DNA of 64,000 bases from Methylobacterium brachythecii (lineage in GTDB: Bacteria > Pseudomonadota > Alphaproteobacteria > Rhizobiales > Beijerinckiaceae): contig NZ_JACIDN010000001.1 in the NCBI RefSeq assembly GCF_014196345.1, forward strand, positions 441,393 through 505,392, written 5' to 3'. This document shows positions 24,689 to 34,099 of the stretch, in pieces. The notes under the pieces were generated by a model, which was not told the DNA's origin, did not search any database, and saw only the letters and a program-made list of their open reading frames with translations. The number at the start of each line of letters is the position of its first letter. Positions within the stretch are counted from its first letter, which is position 1. The position numbers and the translations under genes are program-made.

Positions 24689-25354
24689 CTACGCTGCGGC
24701 GACGCCCGCTCCCAGGCCGACCGGGCACGACACGCCGGTGCCGCCCAGCCCGCAATAGCCGGCCGGATTCTTGGCGAGGTACTGCTGGTGGTAGTCCTCG
24801 GCGAAGTAGAACGCCGTGAGCGGCGCGATCTCGGTGGTGATCGCTCCGTAGCCCTGCTCCGCCAGCGCCTGCCCGTAGCGCGCGCGCACCGCATGAGCGG
24901 TCTCCGCCTGAGCCTCGCTCGTGGTGTAGATGCCCGAGCGGTACTGCGTGCCCGTGTCGTTGCCCTGGCGGTAGCCCTGGGTCGGATCGTGGCTCTCGAA
25001 GAAGGTCCCGAGCAGGCTCTCGAGCGGCAGCACGGCAGGATCGTAGGCGACGAGCACGACCTCGTTGTGCCCAGTCAGGCCCGAGCAGACTTCCTCGTAG
25101 GTCGGATTCGGCGTGATGCCGGCGGCATAACCCACAGCCGTAACGAAGACTCTCTCGGGCAACTGCCAGAACTTGCGCTCGGCGCCCCAGAAGCACCCGA
25201 GCCCCAGCGCGATCGTCTCGACGCCGGGCGGATAGGGTCCTTTTAGTGGATTGCCGTTGACGAAGTGCCGCTCGGCGGTGGGCAGCGGGGTCTGCCGCCC
25301 CGGCAGGGCATCGGCGGCAGACGGCATTTCGGCGCGCTTGCGGAAGAACAGCAT
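24689..25354 (-). CDS. msrA: Peptide methionine (S)-S-oxide reductase
   Basis: 221 aa. Repairs oxidised methionine with thioredoxin. Catalytic Cys54 in GLGCFWGAE; conserved [20 protein letters not shown], then HNEVV and FFESHDPTQ follow. Resolving cysteines are probably in [12 protein letters not shown] near the C-terminus. No signal peptide is evident, so it is cytoplasmic. ATG at 25354 with AGAGGCG upstream. trxA, its likely reductant, lies at 40340. Confidence 0.95.
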   Translation of the reverse strand: MLFFRKRAEMPSAADALPGRQTPLPTAERHFVNGNPLKGPYPPGVETIALGLGCFWGAERKFWQLPERVFVTAVGYAAGITPNPTYEEVCSGLTGHNEVVLVAYDPAVLPLESLLGTFFESHDPTQGYRQGNDTGTQYRSGIYTTSEAQAETAHAVRARYGQALAEQGYGAITTEIAPLTAFYFAEDYHQQYLAKNPAGYCGLGGTGVSCPVGLGAGVAAA

Positions 25355-25442
25355 GGATACGCCTCTCGCGTGTCGGGAGATCTTTGGGGTCTCCCGGATA
25401 TGGGGTGCGAGCCCTGCTCTTGCGATGGGCGTGTCTGGTCGC

Positions 25443-25925
25443 TCAGTGCCTGTCGTCGAGCGCCGGCGGCAGAGGGGCAACCTCGATGCCCTCGTCGATG
25501 AGCGCGCGGGCCTCGTCCGGGCTCGCTTCGCCGTAGATCGCGCGGGTCGGCGCTTCGCCGTAATGCATGGCGCGGGCCTGCTCCGGGAACTCGGCCCCGA
25601 CATTGTCGGCGGTGCGCGTCACCTCCTCGCGGACCGCCCGCAGCAGGGCGCGCAGGCGCCGCTCCGGCTCGGCGATCATCGGGACCGCAGCCTCCGTCGC
25701 TGCAGGCGGCGCGTCCCCTTGCGGTTCTGCCGGGGCGGGCAGGCCCGAGCGCTCTCTGTCCCGACGCGCGATGGCGGGGGCCATCAGGGCCTTGGAGACC
25801 TTGCGCGAGTCGCAGATCGGGCAGGTGACGAGGCCGCGTTCTACCTGCTCGTCATAGGCGCTGCCGGAGGGAAACCAGCTTTCGAAGCCGTGGCCGGAAT
25901 CGCAGGCGAGGGTGTAGCGGATCAT
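25443..25925 (-). CDS. DUF1178 protein with zinc-ribbon-like start
   Basis: 160 aa. [18 protein letters not shown] and [19 protein letters not shown] form the cysteine/His pattern (C-x3-H ... CPxC) of DUF1178 proteins. The middle is a Pro/Ala-rich linker and the C-terminus ([20 protein letters not shown]) is conserved in the family. Function unknown. It follows the nitrilase-family gene by five bases, completing a grx-nitrilase-DUF1178 run that I recall as conserved in Hyphomicrobiales. Confidence 0.85.
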   Translation of the reverse strand: MIRYTLACDSGHGFESWFPSGSAYDEQVERGLVTCPICDSRKVSKALMAPAIARRDRERSGLPAPAEPQGDAPPAATEAAVPMIAEPERRLRALLRAVREEVTRTADNVGAEFPEQARAMHYGEAPTRAIYGEASPDEARALIDEGIEVAPLPPALDDRH

Positions 25926-25930
25926 GCGGT

Positions 25931-26773
25931 TCAAGCGTGCCGCACGGTGAAGGGCCGCGCATTTCGTAGAGCCGGGATACGTCCCCGCACCTCGGCGACC
26001 TGGGCGAGATCGATCTCGGCGAGGATGATGCCCGGAGCGTCGCCGGCGGCTTCGGCGAGGATGCGGCCCCAGGGATCGACGATCAGCGAGTGGCCGTAGG
26101 TCTCGCGCCCGTCCTCGTGCAGACCGCCCTGGGCGGCAGAGATCATGAAGGACCCCGTCTCGACCGCGCGGGCACGCTGCAGCAGGTGCCAATGCGCTTC
26201 GCCCGTCTGCCGGGTGAAGCAGGCTGGTGCGGTGAGCACCTCGGCGCCGGCCTCGGCCAGCGCGCGGAAAATCGCGGGGAAGCGGATGTCGTAGCAGATC
26301 GAGATGCCGATCTTGGTCCAGGGCAGAGCGGCCACAACGGCGCAATCGCCGCCCGTATAGGTCGCCGATTCCCGCCAACTCTCGCCGTTCGGCAGGTCGA
26401 CGTCGTAGAGGTGGACCTTGTCGTAGGAGGCTCGGATCTCGCCCTCGGCATCGATCAGGAAGGCGCGGTTGGCGACCTTGTCGCCGTTCCTGACCGCGAG
26501 CGAACCGATCTGGACGACGACCTGGTTCTCCCGCGCCGCTTCGCGCAAGCTCGCGAGCGTCGGATCGCTCTCCTCGGGTCCGACGTGCTCGAAAAGGCGA
26601 GCCCGGTCGCGCTCCACCAGCGAGGTCATTTCAGGGGTCTGGACGTAGTCGGCGCCCTGCCCAGCCGCCTCGCGCACCGCCGCCACGGCCGCGTCGCGGT
26701 TGACCAAAGGCTCGCGACCCGAGCGCATCTGCACGCAGGCGGCGACGAAACGCGGAGGTTCGATTTGCGCCAT
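25931..26773 (-). CDS. Carbon-nitrogen hydrolase (Nit1/NitFhit-type)
   Basis: 280 aa. The nitrilase catalytic triad is complete: Glu48 (TPEMTS), Lys119 (YDKVHLYD) and Cys160 (ICYDIRFP). The DKVHLYDVDLPNGESWRESA segment fits the Nit1-like group that hydrolyses deaminated glutathione, so a metabolite-repair role is likely. ATG at 26773 overlaps the glutaredoxin stop by one base; the glutathione-linked neighbour supports this reading. Confidence 0.88.
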   Translation of the reverse strand: MAQIEPPRFVAACVQMRSGREPLVNRDAAVAAVREAAGQGADYVQTPEMTSLVERDRARLFEHVGPEESDPTLASLREAARENQVVVQIGSLAVRNGDKVANRAFLIDAEGEIRASYDKVHLYDVDLPNGESWRESATYTGGDCAVVAALPWTKIGISICYDIRFPAIFRALAEAGAEVLTAPACFTRQTGEAHWHLLQRARAVETGSFMISAAQGGLHEDGRETYGHSLIVDPWGRILAEAAGDAPGIILAEIDLAQVAEVRGRIPALRNARPFTVRHA

Positions 26774-27030
26774 CAAGCGGTCAGCAGCGGATCGAGGCGT
26801 CCGGCCCGGTCGAGGGCATAGAGGTCGTCGCAGCCGCCGACATGAGTCTCGCCGACGAAGATCTGCGGCACGCTGGTGCGGCCGCCGGCACGCTGCGTCA
26901 TCTCGCTGCGTGCGCCGGCTGTCTTCTCGACGTCGATCTCGTTGAAGGCTGCTCCCTTCTCCTTCAGCAGGCTCTTCGCTGCCGAGCAGTAGGGGCACCA
27001 GGCCGTGGTGTAGATGGTTACCGGAGGCAT
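26773..27030 (-). CDS. grxC: Glutaredoxin 3
   Basis: 85 aa. Active site WCPYC (Cys12, Cys15), the cis-proline motif TSVPQIF and the glutathione-binding GGCDDLYAL. Reduces disulfides with glutathione in the cytoplasm. First gene of a run with the nitrilase-family and DUF1178 genes, connected by one-base overlap and a short spacer. Confidence 0.93.
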   Translation of the reverse strand: MPPVTIYTTAWCPYCSAAKSLLKEKGAAFNEIDVEKTAGARSEMTQRAGGRTSVPQIFVGETHVGGCDDLYALDRAGRLDPLLTA

Positions 27031-27130
27031 GTTTGGGAAAGGCCGTGCGAGGGATTGCCCGACCCATATAGTGTCCCGGCAGGCGGTTCCTATTGCAGGC
27101 GCCACACAGGCGCCCGCTTTGCCGAGCCGA

Positions 27131-27487
27131 TCAGGCGGCCAGCAACTTCTCGACCTCGTTGACGAGCTCACGCAAGTGGAAGGGCTTCGAGAGCACCTTC
27201 GCGTCCTTCGGAGCCTTCGAATCGGGGTTGAGGGCCACCGCGGCGAAGCCCGTGATGAACATCACCTTGATGTCGGGATCGAGCTCGGTGGCGCGGCGCG
27301 CCAACTCGATGCCGTCCATCTCCGGCATCACGATGTCGGTGAGCAGCAGCTCGAAAGGCTCTTCGCGCAGGCGATTGTAGGCGGAGAGGCCGTTGTCGAA
27401 CGACAGCACTTCGTAGCCGGCATTCTGCAGCGCCTTGGCCAAGAAGCGGCGCATGTCATTGTCGTCTTCCGCCAGAAGGATCTTCAT
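27131..27487 (-). CDS. cpdR: Response regulator CpdR
   Basis: 118 aa, a stand-alone receiver. MKILLAEDDNDMRRFLAKAL and FITGFAAVALNPDSKAPKDA are near-invariant in alphaproteobacterial CpdR. Phospho-acceptor Asp51 in LLLTDIVMPEMDG. Unphosphorylated CpdR is the ClpXP adaptor that primes cell-cycle proteolysis; phosphorylation through the CckA-ChpT relay switches it off. I chose ATG 27487 (AGGAAG upstream), not the in-frame TTG before it. Confidence 0.95.
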   Translation of the reverse strand: MKILLAEDDNDMRRFLAKALQNAGYEVLSFDNGLSAYNRLREEPFELLLTDIVMPEMDGIELARRATELDPDIKVMFITGFAAVALNPDSKAPKDAKVLSKPFHLRELVNEVEKLLAA

Positions 27488-27640
27488 CAAACGGCTTCCT
27501 GGGGCTCTTCGAGGCCCGACATGACTCGGTAGTTCTTTTCATAAAGCGGCGGCTTGGTAAACACGACGTTAAGCGTTGCGCGGCTGACCCGGTGTCGCGG
27601 CTCGGTGGACAGGATCGCGCGCGCGCAGCAAACTGCGTCG

Positions 27641-28537
27641 ATGATCGAGCGCCCCGCGCCCCCGCCTTCCGGTTTCGAGCTGCCCTTCGCCGTGGACGAG
27701 CCGGACGCCCACGCGGTTCCGTTCGTGTTCAACACGCCACACTCGGGCGCGATCTATCCGGATCATTTCCTGGCGGCCTCGCGCCTCGACGCGCTGGCGC
27801 TGCGGCGCTCTGAGGACGCCCATGTCGACCGGCTGTTCGCGCCCGTCGTCGCGCTCGGCGCGCCGCTGATGCGGGCGAATTTTCCGCGCGCCTATCTCGA
27901 CGTGAACCGCGAGCCCTACGAACTCGACCCGCGCATGTTCCTCGGGCGCCTGCCGCCCTTCTCCAACACACGCTCAATGCGTGTCGCCGGAGGGCTAGGC
28001 ACCGTGCCCCGTATCGTCGCGGACGGTCAGGAGATCTATCGCGAGCGGCTGCCGGTCGAGGATGCGCTCGCCCGGATCGAGCAACTCTACAAACCGTATC
28101 ACCGGATGCTGCGCAGCCTGATCCAGCGCACGGTGAAGTCGTTCGGCAATGCCGTGCTGGTCGATTGCCACTCGATGCCCTCGACCAGCCTCGGTCGGAA
28201 CGACGATGCCAGGACCGACATCGTGCTCGGCGACCGCTTCGGCACCGCCTGCGCGCCGGCCCTGATCGACAGCTTCGAGCACTACATGCGCGCGGAGGGT
28301 CTGCGGGTCGTGCGCAACAAGCCTTATGCGGGTGGCTTCATCACCGAGCATTACGGCGAACCGAACCTGTCCCGGCACGCGCTGCAGATCGAGATCAACC
28401 GCGACCTCTACATGAACGAGCGCACGCTCGCCCTGACGGCCGAGTTCGATGGTCTCGTGGAATGCCTGACGCGGGTCGTGGCGGCAGTGGCGGCCGATTG
28501 GTCGGGCTGGGGCACGCAGCGCATCGCCGCCGAGTAG
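27641..28537 (+). CDS. N-formylglutamate amidohydrolase family protein
   Basis: 298 aa. Motifs of the family: VFNTPHSGAIYPDHF, SEDAHVDRLF, NFPRAYLDVNREPYELDP, VDCHSMPS and ALQIEINRDLYMNE, with the His, Asp and Glu residues that bind the metal. May hydrolyse N-formylglutamate of histidine breakdown or a related formyl amino acid; no hut genes are nearby. ATG 27641 is the best start, though its ribosome binding site is weak and the frame opens further upstream. Divergent from cpdR. Confidence 0.85.
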   Translation: MIERPAPPPSGFELPFAVDEPDAHAVPFVFNTPHSGAIYPDHFLAASRLDALALRRSEDAHVDRLFAPVVALGAPLMRANFPRAYLDVNREPYELDPRMFLGRLPPFSNTRSMRVAGGLGTVPRIVADGQEIYRERLPVEDALARIEQLYKPYHRMLRSLIQRTVKSFGNAVLVDCHSMPSTSLGRNDDARTDIVLGDRFGTACAPALIDSFEHYMRAEGLRVVRNKPYAGGFITEHYGEPNLSRHALQIEINRDLYMNERTLALTAEFDGLVECLTRVVAAVAADWSGWGTQRIAAE

Positions 28538-28563
28538 ATCCTGCTCCCGAAACGGTGGCCCGA

Positions 28564-28659
28564 AAAGAAAAAAGGCCACTCCCGAAGGAGCGGCCCGAAG
28601 TCTAGGGAGGAAACGCCCAAGAAGGGCTGCAAAACCGCGACGCCATCGCGATCTCGCAA
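28564..28659 (-). ncRNA. Candidate small RNA with anti-Shine-Dalgarno loop
   Basis: On the minus strand a possible promoter (TTGCGC at 28692-28687, 16-bp spacer, TATCTT at 28670-28665) is followed by three stems. They are CGCGA/TCGCG; GCCC-TTCTT-GGGC; and a strong UUCG-capped terminator. Between the last two lies single-stranded UUUCCUCCCUAGAC, complementary to Shine-Dalgarno sequences. The layout resembles the suhB/alpha-r14 sRNA class of Hyphomicrobiales, but that family match is from memory. Both ends are inferred. Confidence 0.45.
28565..28595 (-). terminator. UUCG-loop intrinsic terminator
   Basis: A nine-base stem (28574-28582 with 28587-28595, one mismatch) and, on the minus strand, a TTCG tetraloop and a run of six T followed by CTTTT. 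It ends the candidate sRNA and would also stop read-through from the DUF4142 gene. Confidence 0.8.
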
Positions 28660-28792
28660 TGCACAAGATACAGTGCGGCGCACAAAGCGCAAGCTGCCTT
28701 GCATGAAAATTCCCCGCGCTAAGCGCATGGCCGGCCTGCAAGGGCTGCGAGCTATGCAATTCTGCGGGTAACTGCGCACCCTTTCAGCTGCG

Positions 28793-29473
28793 TCAGCTGC
28801 CCAGGCTGAGGTCGATATTCGACGAGCGATCATGTTCGGCGGCGATGTAGGGCAGGGCTTCGTTGGCGAAACGACGGCCCTGGGTGCTGTCGCCACTGCG
28901 CGCATAGCCTTCGTAAAGCGCCAGCGCCCGCGCATCGGCGCGCGCCTGCTGTGCGACGTAGAGCTGATCGAAGCTGCCGCCATCCGGCGTCGCGCGAAGC
29001 CGATCGACCCGGGCCTGGCCCTGCGCGCCGAGGGCGACGCGCCGGCCGGGCTCTCCCGAATCGCCGTCGGCCATCCGTGACGGGACCGCCACGGGCGTCA
29101 GCACGATGCCGGCCGGATTTCCCGACGCGGCCGCGTCGCCCATGCGATCGAAGGCGATGAGGCCGCTGGCGGTGAGCAGGGTGCCGGGCGGAAGCAGGGC
29201 GTCGGTCGTCGCCTCGCGGGTTTCGATCACACGGCGGGCATAGTCGCGCACGTCGCGATTGCGCGAGCGCTGCAGGGCGAGTTGGCTCGACGCGATGCTG
29301 GCGGCATCCGAGCGCAAGGCCTCCACGCGGAAGGTGCCGGTGTTCGTCAGGGCGCCGACGGGAAGCGACGCCTCCGGCGGCGCGACGCGCACGGGCAATG
29401 GCTCCTGCGCGAAAGCGGGGCCGGCGAGAACCGCGGACAGGCCGAAGGCGGCCAAGGCGAGGGTCTGTTTCAT
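28793..29473 (-). CDS. Secreted DUF4142-like protein
   Basis: 226 aa. Signal peptide (MKQTLALAAFGLSAVLAGPA, cleavage after FAQ or AFA) then a helical domain. The stretch ASIASSQLALQRSRNRDVRD followed by YARRVIETREATTDAL and the late AQQARADARALALYEGYARS fit DUF4142, a periplasmic four-helix family of unknown function. GAGAAGAG precedes the ATG. It stands alone, with the terminator at 28565-28595 some 200 bases downstream. Confidence 0.75.
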   Translation of the reverse strand: MKQTLALAAFGLSAVLAGPAFAQEPLPVRVAPPEASLPVGALTNTGTFRVEALRSDAASIASSQLALQRSRNRDVRDYARRVIETREATTDALLPPGTLLTASGLIAFDRMGDAAASGNPAGIVLTPVAVPSRMADGDSGEPGRRVALGAQGQARVDRLRATPDGGSFDQLYVAQQARADARALALYEGYARSGDSTQGRRFANEALPYIAAEHDRSSNIDLSLGS

Positions 29474-29601
29474 AGACAATACTCTTCTCGATCCATGCAC
29501 CACTCCGCCCCTTGCGGCGCAACCGGCCGACCAACCGATGGGCGGAATCGCCGTTCCTGCATTGCAGCGTTGTGCTGAGGGGGATTCCCACAGCCGGGAC
29601 G

Positions 29602-30117
29602 TCACTCCTCGCCAGCGGCCTGAGGCTGCTGCGGTTCGGCGCGGTGCAGGAGGAAGATCGAAATCACCATAACCAGGATCAGGCCGGCGAGTACGCCGAG
29701 TTCGACCATCGAGGCATTGAACAGGGCCTGTCGCTCTGCGGTCATCGACCCGTGCATCACCTCCGATGACTGAAGCGTGATCACCAGGACCCGCCGGATC
29801 GAGGCGATCAGCCCGACGATCAGGAAGGGCTCGCAGGTCAGCCGGCCCGAGCGCATCGAGACCCGCACCGTATGCAGGATCTCGACGATCATCAGCAGGA
29901 AGAGCAGCCGGTCGATGACATCGAGCATCGGCTGCGCGCCGCCGAACTTCTTGAGCGCCTCGAACAGCACGCCGGCCGCATCGAGCAGAGCGAGGGCGGC
30001 CGTCACCGCGAGCAGGCCGCCGAGCAGGGCGTAGACCAGATGCTCGGTGTGCAGGAACAGGAAGGCCGACAACTTCGTCAGCCGGTTCTCGACCTCGTCG
30101 TCGGAGCGCTGCGCCAT
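29602..30117 (-). CDS. PsiE-like membrane protein
   Basis: 171 aa, four transmembrane helices: LVYALLGGLLAVTAALALLD, VIDRLLFLLMIVEILHTVRV, FLIVGLIASIRRVLVITL and LGVLAGLILVMVISIFLL. The EILHTVRVS and EPFLIVGLIASIRRVL motifs belong to the phosphate-starvation-inducible PsiE family. Function unknown; I saw no Pho box. Start at ATG 30117. Confidence 0.8.
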   Translation of the reverse strand: MAQRSDDEVENRLTKLSAFLFLHTEHLVYALLGGLLAVTAALALLDAAGVLFEALKKFGGAQPMLDVIDRLLFLLMIVEILHTVRVSMRSGRLTCEPFLIVGLIASIRRVLVITLQSSEVMHGSMTAERQALFNASMVELGVLAGLILVMVISIFLLHRAEPQQPQAAGEE

Positions 30118-30220
30118 GGCCGGCCCGTCCGCTGCGGCTCGGAGAGAGGCCGCCAAGCGCAACTCTGACAGGCGTGTCCGGCGAACGCTACACGTCTCCT
30201 CGTCGCGGGAGCTGGCCGGA

Positions 30221-30793
30221 TCAGTGCAGGAAGGGCAGCGTGTGCGGCGCGAACATGCCGAAGGCGGCGAGCGCCAGGCCCGCGAAGCCGAGGAAGCCGC
30301 CGGCGAATGCCAGCAACACGATCCCGGTGATCACCTGAGCCGAGGCCAGCACGATGCCGACCTGGAAGGCTGCCGAGGCGAGCTCGTAATGATGGTAACG
30401 CTCCAGGGCGAGGTCGCGCCGGTGCTCCGCGTCCTTGGCTTTGGCGGCCAGTTCCTTGCGGCCCTCGCCGGTGGCGGGCTCGGATTCCCAACGCGCGATG
30501 GTCTTGGCCCAATCCTCGCGCTTGGCCTTCACGGCCGCCTCGTTTCCCGCGGCGGGGGAGGTCAGCGCCAGGGTCTCGTCGGCGGTCTTGAGGACGGTCG
30601 CGCGGATGGTGCGGGCCTGGAAATACGCCCATTGATTGGAGGCCTCGACGTTGGCTCCGAGTGCTTCGGTCTGCGCGCTCTTGGCCAGCGTCTCTGCGCC
30701 GGCCAGAAACAGCGCCAGAACCGAGATCAGCAGCGCGACGCGCTTATTCGACCCCTCGACTGCCCCGTGACCGCCACCCGACATCCGTGTCAT
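30221..30793 (-). CDS. DUF4337-type membrane protein
   Basis: 190 aa. One N-terminal helix (RVALLISVLALFLAGAETLA), then a characteristic KSAQTEALGANVEASNQWAY, FQARTIRATVLKTADE and a coiled charged stretch, then two C-terminal helices. This is the usual DUF4337 pattern. Function unknown. A second ATG three codons in (30784) is an equally good start. Confidence 0.75.
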   Translation of the reverse strand: MTRMSGGGHGAVEGSNKRVALLISVLALFLAGAETLAKSAQTEALGANVEASNQWAYFQARTIRATVLKTADETLALTSPAAGNEAAVKAKREDWAKTIARWESEPATGEGRKELAAKAKDAEHRRDLALERYHHYELASAAFQVGIVLASAQVITGIVLLAFAGGFLGFAGLALAAFGMFAPHTLPFLH

Positions 30794-30896
30794 CCCTTAG
30801 TGATTCGCAAGCGTCGCAGTCACAGCCCATGACGGGACGGCGCGCAATGCGAAACTGCTACGGTGGATCGACCCTGGACGACGGAACGGAGTGACC

Positions 30897-31628
30897 ATGC
30901 GGCTTCAGGTTCTCGGCTGCGGCGACGCGTTCGGATCGGGCGGGCGCTTCCACACCTGCTTCCACGTCGAGGCGGAGCGAACCAACTTCCTGATCGATTG
31001 CGGAGCCTCCTCGCTCATCGCGATCCGCCGCTTCGGCGTCGACCCGAACGGGGTCGACACGATCTTCGTCACCCATCTCCACGGCGACCATTTCGGCGGC
31101 CTGCCCTGGCTGATTCTCGACGGGCAACTCGTCAGCCGCCGGACCAAGCCGCTGGTCATCGTCGGGCCGCCGGGGATCCAGGCGCGGTTGTTCGCGACCA
31201 TGGAGGCGCTGTTTCCGGGATCGAGCACGGTCGAGCGCCGGTTCGCGGTGGATGTCCGGGAGATCGAAGCGGGAGCACCGCTGACGGTTGGCGAGGTCGA
31301 GGCCGAGGCCTTCACCATGAGGCACCCGTCCGGCGCGCCGTCCCAGGCGCTGCGTCTGGAGAGCGGCGGCAAGGTCGTCGCCTATACCGGCGACACGGAG
31401 TGGGTCGACGCCATCGTGCCGGCCGGCCGCGAGGCCGATCTGATGATCGCCGAGGGCTACACCATCGCGCGTCCCGTGAAGTACCATCTCGACTGGGCGA
31501 CCTTGAAGGCGCGCCTGCCGGAGATCGCCCCGAAGCGGCTGATGCTCACCCACATGAGCGACGAGATGATCGCGCATCCGCCCGACGGCTACATCGCGGC
31601 CGAGGACGGCCTGGTCGTCTCGTTTTGA
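30897..31628 (+). CDS. Metallo-beta-lactamase fold hydrolase (RNase Z-like)
   Basis: 243 aa. Opens with LGCGDAFGSGGRFHTCFHVE and carries the complete metal motif HLHGDH (His60, His62, Asp64, His65), plus Asp in YTGDTEW and His in LTHMSDEM. The layout matches RNase Z/ElaC-like enzymes and also phosphodiesterase relatives; without the RNase Z exosite arm a tRNA role is unsure. Start ATG 30897 with CGGAG upstream. Confidence 0.82.
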   Translation: MRLQVLGCGDAFGSGGRFHTCFHVEAERTNFLIDCGASSLIAIRRFGVDPNGVDTIFVTHLHGDHFGGLPWLILDGQLVSRRTKPLVIVGPPGIQARLFATMEALFPGSSTVERRFAVDVREIEAGAPLTVGEVEAEAFTMRHPSGAPSQALRLESGGKVVAYTGDTEWVDAIVPAGREADLMIAEGYTIARPVKYHLDWATLKARLPEIAPKRLMLTHMSDEMIAHPPDGYIAAEDGLVVSF

Positions 31629-31694
31629 GCGCTGTCGCCGTTGCGTCGTGGAAGGAGGATAATCCGCCCTCCTCGCGAGATAAGGAATCCCATC

Positions 31695-32228
31695 ATGCGC
31701 TCACTGGTCGTGGCCGGGCTTTTCTCCCTCGGCGTCGGTCTCTCGCTGGCGATGGCGCAAGTCCCGGCAAAACCCGGCGCGACGCCTCAGGTCGCGGCAG
31801 ACCCGGAGCGCCTCGCTGCCGCAAAAGAGGTCGTGGCAGCCGCGCAGGGTGACCGCGCAGCGGTCCTGGCGGCCATGAAGACGCCCATGGTCGGGATGAT
31901 GCAGCAGATGGGCATCAAGGAACTCGATCGCGCGCAGATCATGGTCGACGAGGTCGTACTGCCGACGCTCGCCGCGCATTACGACGATCTGCTCTCGGTG
32001 CAGGCGCTCGCCTTCGCGGCGGTTCTGTCGAAGGACGACTTGAAGGCGGTCGCCGCGTTCTACGGCACGACGGCCGGCAAGAACATGGTCAAGGCTCAGC
32101 CGCAGCTCTCCCAGGCCATGCTGACCGGCATGCAGCAATGGATGGGCTCGCTGACGCCCGAATTGCGCGACAAAATCGCCAAGGCCGCGCAGGCCCATGG
32201 CTGGGACGGGAAGTCCGTGAAGCCCTGA
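31695..32228 (+). CDS. Secreted DUF2059 protein
   Basis: 177 aa. Signal peptide to about residue 21 (AMAQ), then a helical domain. The late segment LSKDDLKAVAAFYGTTAGKN followed by MVKAQPQLSQAM is the DUF2059 signature. Periplasmic, function unknown. GGAGGA about 30 bases upstream is too far; AAGGAATCCCATC directly precedes the ATG. Confidence 0.82.
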   Translation: MRSLVVAGLFSLGVGLSLAMAQVPAKPGATPQVAADPERLAAAKEVVAAAQGDRAAVLAAMKTPMVGMMQQMGIKELDRAQIMVDEVVLPTLAAHYDDLLSVQALAFAAVLSKDDLKAVAAFYGTTAGKNMVKAQPQLSQAMLTGMQQWMGSLTPELRDKIAKAAQAHGWDGKSVKP

Positions 32229-32243
32229 GGCTTCAACGGCCGC

Positions 32244-33578
32244 CTACTCCGCGGCGGCGGCGAAGATCGTCCCCGCCCGCGGCAAGTCGAGCGTGTCCCA
32301 GGTCTCGACCAGCGCCGTGGTCAGCGTGGCGATGCGGGCATCGTCGTGGAACGGCGTCGGCGTGATGCGCAGGCGCTCCGTTCCGCGCGGAACAGTCGGG
32401 TAGTTGATGGGCTGGATGTAGATGCCGTGATGCTCGAGCAGATGGTCGGCGGCCGCCTTGCACAGCTCGGCATCGCCCACCATCACCGGCACGATATGCG
32501 TGTCGGTGGCCAGCACCGGCAGGCCGGCAGCGTCGAGCGCGGCCTTGGTCTGTGCGGCCTGGCGCTGATGCGCTTCGCGCTCGGTCTTCGAGCGCTTGAG
32601 GTAGCGCACGGAGGCCCGCGCCGCTGCGGCGATGGCGGGCGGAAGGGCGGTGGTGAAGATGAAGCCGGCCGCATGGCTGCGCACGGCATCGCAGAGCACG
32701 GCCGAGCCGGTGATGTAGCCGCCGACGCAGCCATAGCCCTTGGCCAACGTGCCCTCGATCACGTCGATCCGGTGCATGACGCCGTCACGCTCGGCGATGC
32801 CGGCCCCGCGCTCGCCGTAGAGGCCGACCGCGTGGACCTCGTCGATATAGGTCATGGCGCCGTATGCATCGGCGAGGTCGCAGATCGCCTCGATCGGCGC
32901 GATGTCGCCATCCATCGAGTAGACCGACTCGAAGGCGATCAGTTTCGGCCGGTCGCCGGCCTCGCGCAGCAATTGCTCCAGGTGGCCGCGATCGTTGTGG
33001 CGGAAGACGCGCTTCTCGCACCCCGAATGGCGTACGCCCTCGATCATCGAATTGTGATTGAAGGCGTCCGACAGGATCAGGCAGTTCGGGATCAGCTTGG
33101 CGATCGTCGAGATGCCGGTCTGGTTCGAGACGTAGCCCGAGGTGAAGACGAGGCCCGCCTCCTTGCCGTGCAGGTCGGCGAGCTCGCGCTCGAGGTCGAC
33201 CAGGGGCGAGTTGTTGCCGGCGATGTTGCGGGTGCCGCCAGCGCCGACGCCGCAGCGCTTGGCCGTGTCCGTCATCGCGCCGACGACCTCGGGGTGCTGA
33301 CCCATGCCGAGATAATCGTTCGAGCACCACACCGTGATCTCGCGGGTGCCGCCATCGGGCTTGCGCCACTTCGCCTGCGGGAAGCCGCCAGCGATCCGCT
33401 CGATGTCGGCGAAGACGCGGTAGCGGCGCTCGGCGTGCAGCCGGTCGACGGCCTCGCGGAAATGGCCGTCGTAGTCGATCTTCGGCGAGGAACTGGCCCG
33501 AGCTTTGCTGGGACGGTCGAAGCCCATGTCCAGACGATCGGAGCCGATGGTCTGCGCAGGCACTAGGGTCACGGGCAT
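32244..33578 (-). CDS. hemA: 5-Aminolevulinate synthase
   Basis: 444 aa. PLP enzyme joining glycine and succinyl-CoA, the first step of haem, cobalamin and bacteriochlorophyll synthesis by the C4 route used in alphaproteobacteria. Conserved [30 protein letters not shown] and PLP-binding Lys280 in [13 protein letters not shown]. About 35 residues longer than the usual 405-409 because of an N-terminal extension; ATG 33578 has GAGGA upstream, and Met18 (33527) is an alternative. Convergent with the DUF2059 gene. Confidence 0.96.
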   Translation of the reverse strand: MPVTLVPAQTIGSDRLDMGFDRPSKARASSSPKIDYDGHFREAVDRLHAERRYRVFADIERIAGGFPQAKWRKPDGGTREITVWCSNDYLGMGQHPEVVGAMTDTAKRCGVGAGGTRNIAGNNSPLVDLERELADLHGKEAGLVFTSGYVSNQTGISTIAKLIPNCLILSDAFNHNSMIEGVRHSGCEKRVFRHNDRGHLEQLLREAGDRPKLIAFESVYSMDGDIAPIEAICDLADAYGAMTYIDEVHAVGLYGERGAGIAERDGVMHRIDVIEGTLAKGYGCVGGYITGSAVLCDAVRSHAAGFIFTTALPPAIAAAARASVRYLKRSKTEREAHQRQAAQTKAALDAAGLPVLATDTHIVPVMVGDAELCKAAADHLLEHHGIYIQPINYPTVPRGTERLRITPTPFHDDARIATLTTALVETWDTLDLPRAGTIFAAAAE

Positions 33579-33943
33579 CCGTCCTCGCCGCTCTTCTCGG
33601 CTGCGGGCCTCGACGCCTCCCGACCAGCCGCAAGACCGGTTTCGCCTCGGGAGAGTGATCTCCTACGGCGGCCCGGCCGAGTGTGTTCTGTGGCCGGGAC
33701 AATAGTAGCGATTTTGGAATTGGTTCAAGGTGACTTCTGGGCAATCCAGCTCTGCACCTGTTGAGACGGCTTCGCGAAATCGCTAGCCCTCATCGAGAAC
33801 GGAATGCGGCCGCTTCCGACCCGACAGCGACCCCGTTGCGAAAAGTTGTGGTTTGCCAGAAGTCTAGCGCCGCTTTGCGATGCGAGCCGGGGCGGGCTCC
33901 GGTGGCGACGATGCGTCGCGCAAGGGGGACGGGATCGAAGCCG
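33579..33943. other. Intergenic region upstream of hemA
   Basis: A 365-base divergent region before hemA and the 51-codon gene at 33944. It contains an AT-richer stretch at about 33700-33735. I looked for an Fnr/FixK-type TTGAT-N4-ATCAA box and found none. Confidence 0.4.
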
Positions 33944-34099
33944 ATGTCGCGCCAGGAACGATTGAAGTCAGCTCTGCGGGACAACCTCAAGCGCCGGAAA
34001 GAGCAGGCGCGCGGACGGACGCAGGCCGCAGACAACGGCACCGAGCAGGCCGGCGAGCCGAAGCCGCCTGCGGAGAAAGGCGACGGCGACCGGTCGTAA
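33944..34099 (+). CDS. Small basic hypothetical protein
   Basis: 51 aa starting MSRQERLKSALRDNLKRRKE, a Lys/Arg-rich helix, then a Glu/Pro/Lys-rich tail. Very short charged proteins of this kind often lie before murA in Hyphomicrobiales. An in-frame ATG 11 codons earlier (33911) is possible. Function unknown. Confidence 0.55.
   Translation: MSRQERLKSALRDNLKRRKEQARGRTQAADNGTEQAGEPKPPAEKGDGDRS

Noticed and set aside
27487-27735. Minus-strand ORF upstream of cpdR
   Set aside because: No ribosome binding site or conserved features, and it overlaps the 5' end of the N-formylglutamate amidohydrolase gene.
33579-33943. FnrN/FixK box upstream of hemA
   Set aside because: No TTGAT-N4-ATCAA-like sequence found, only a mild AT-rich stretch.
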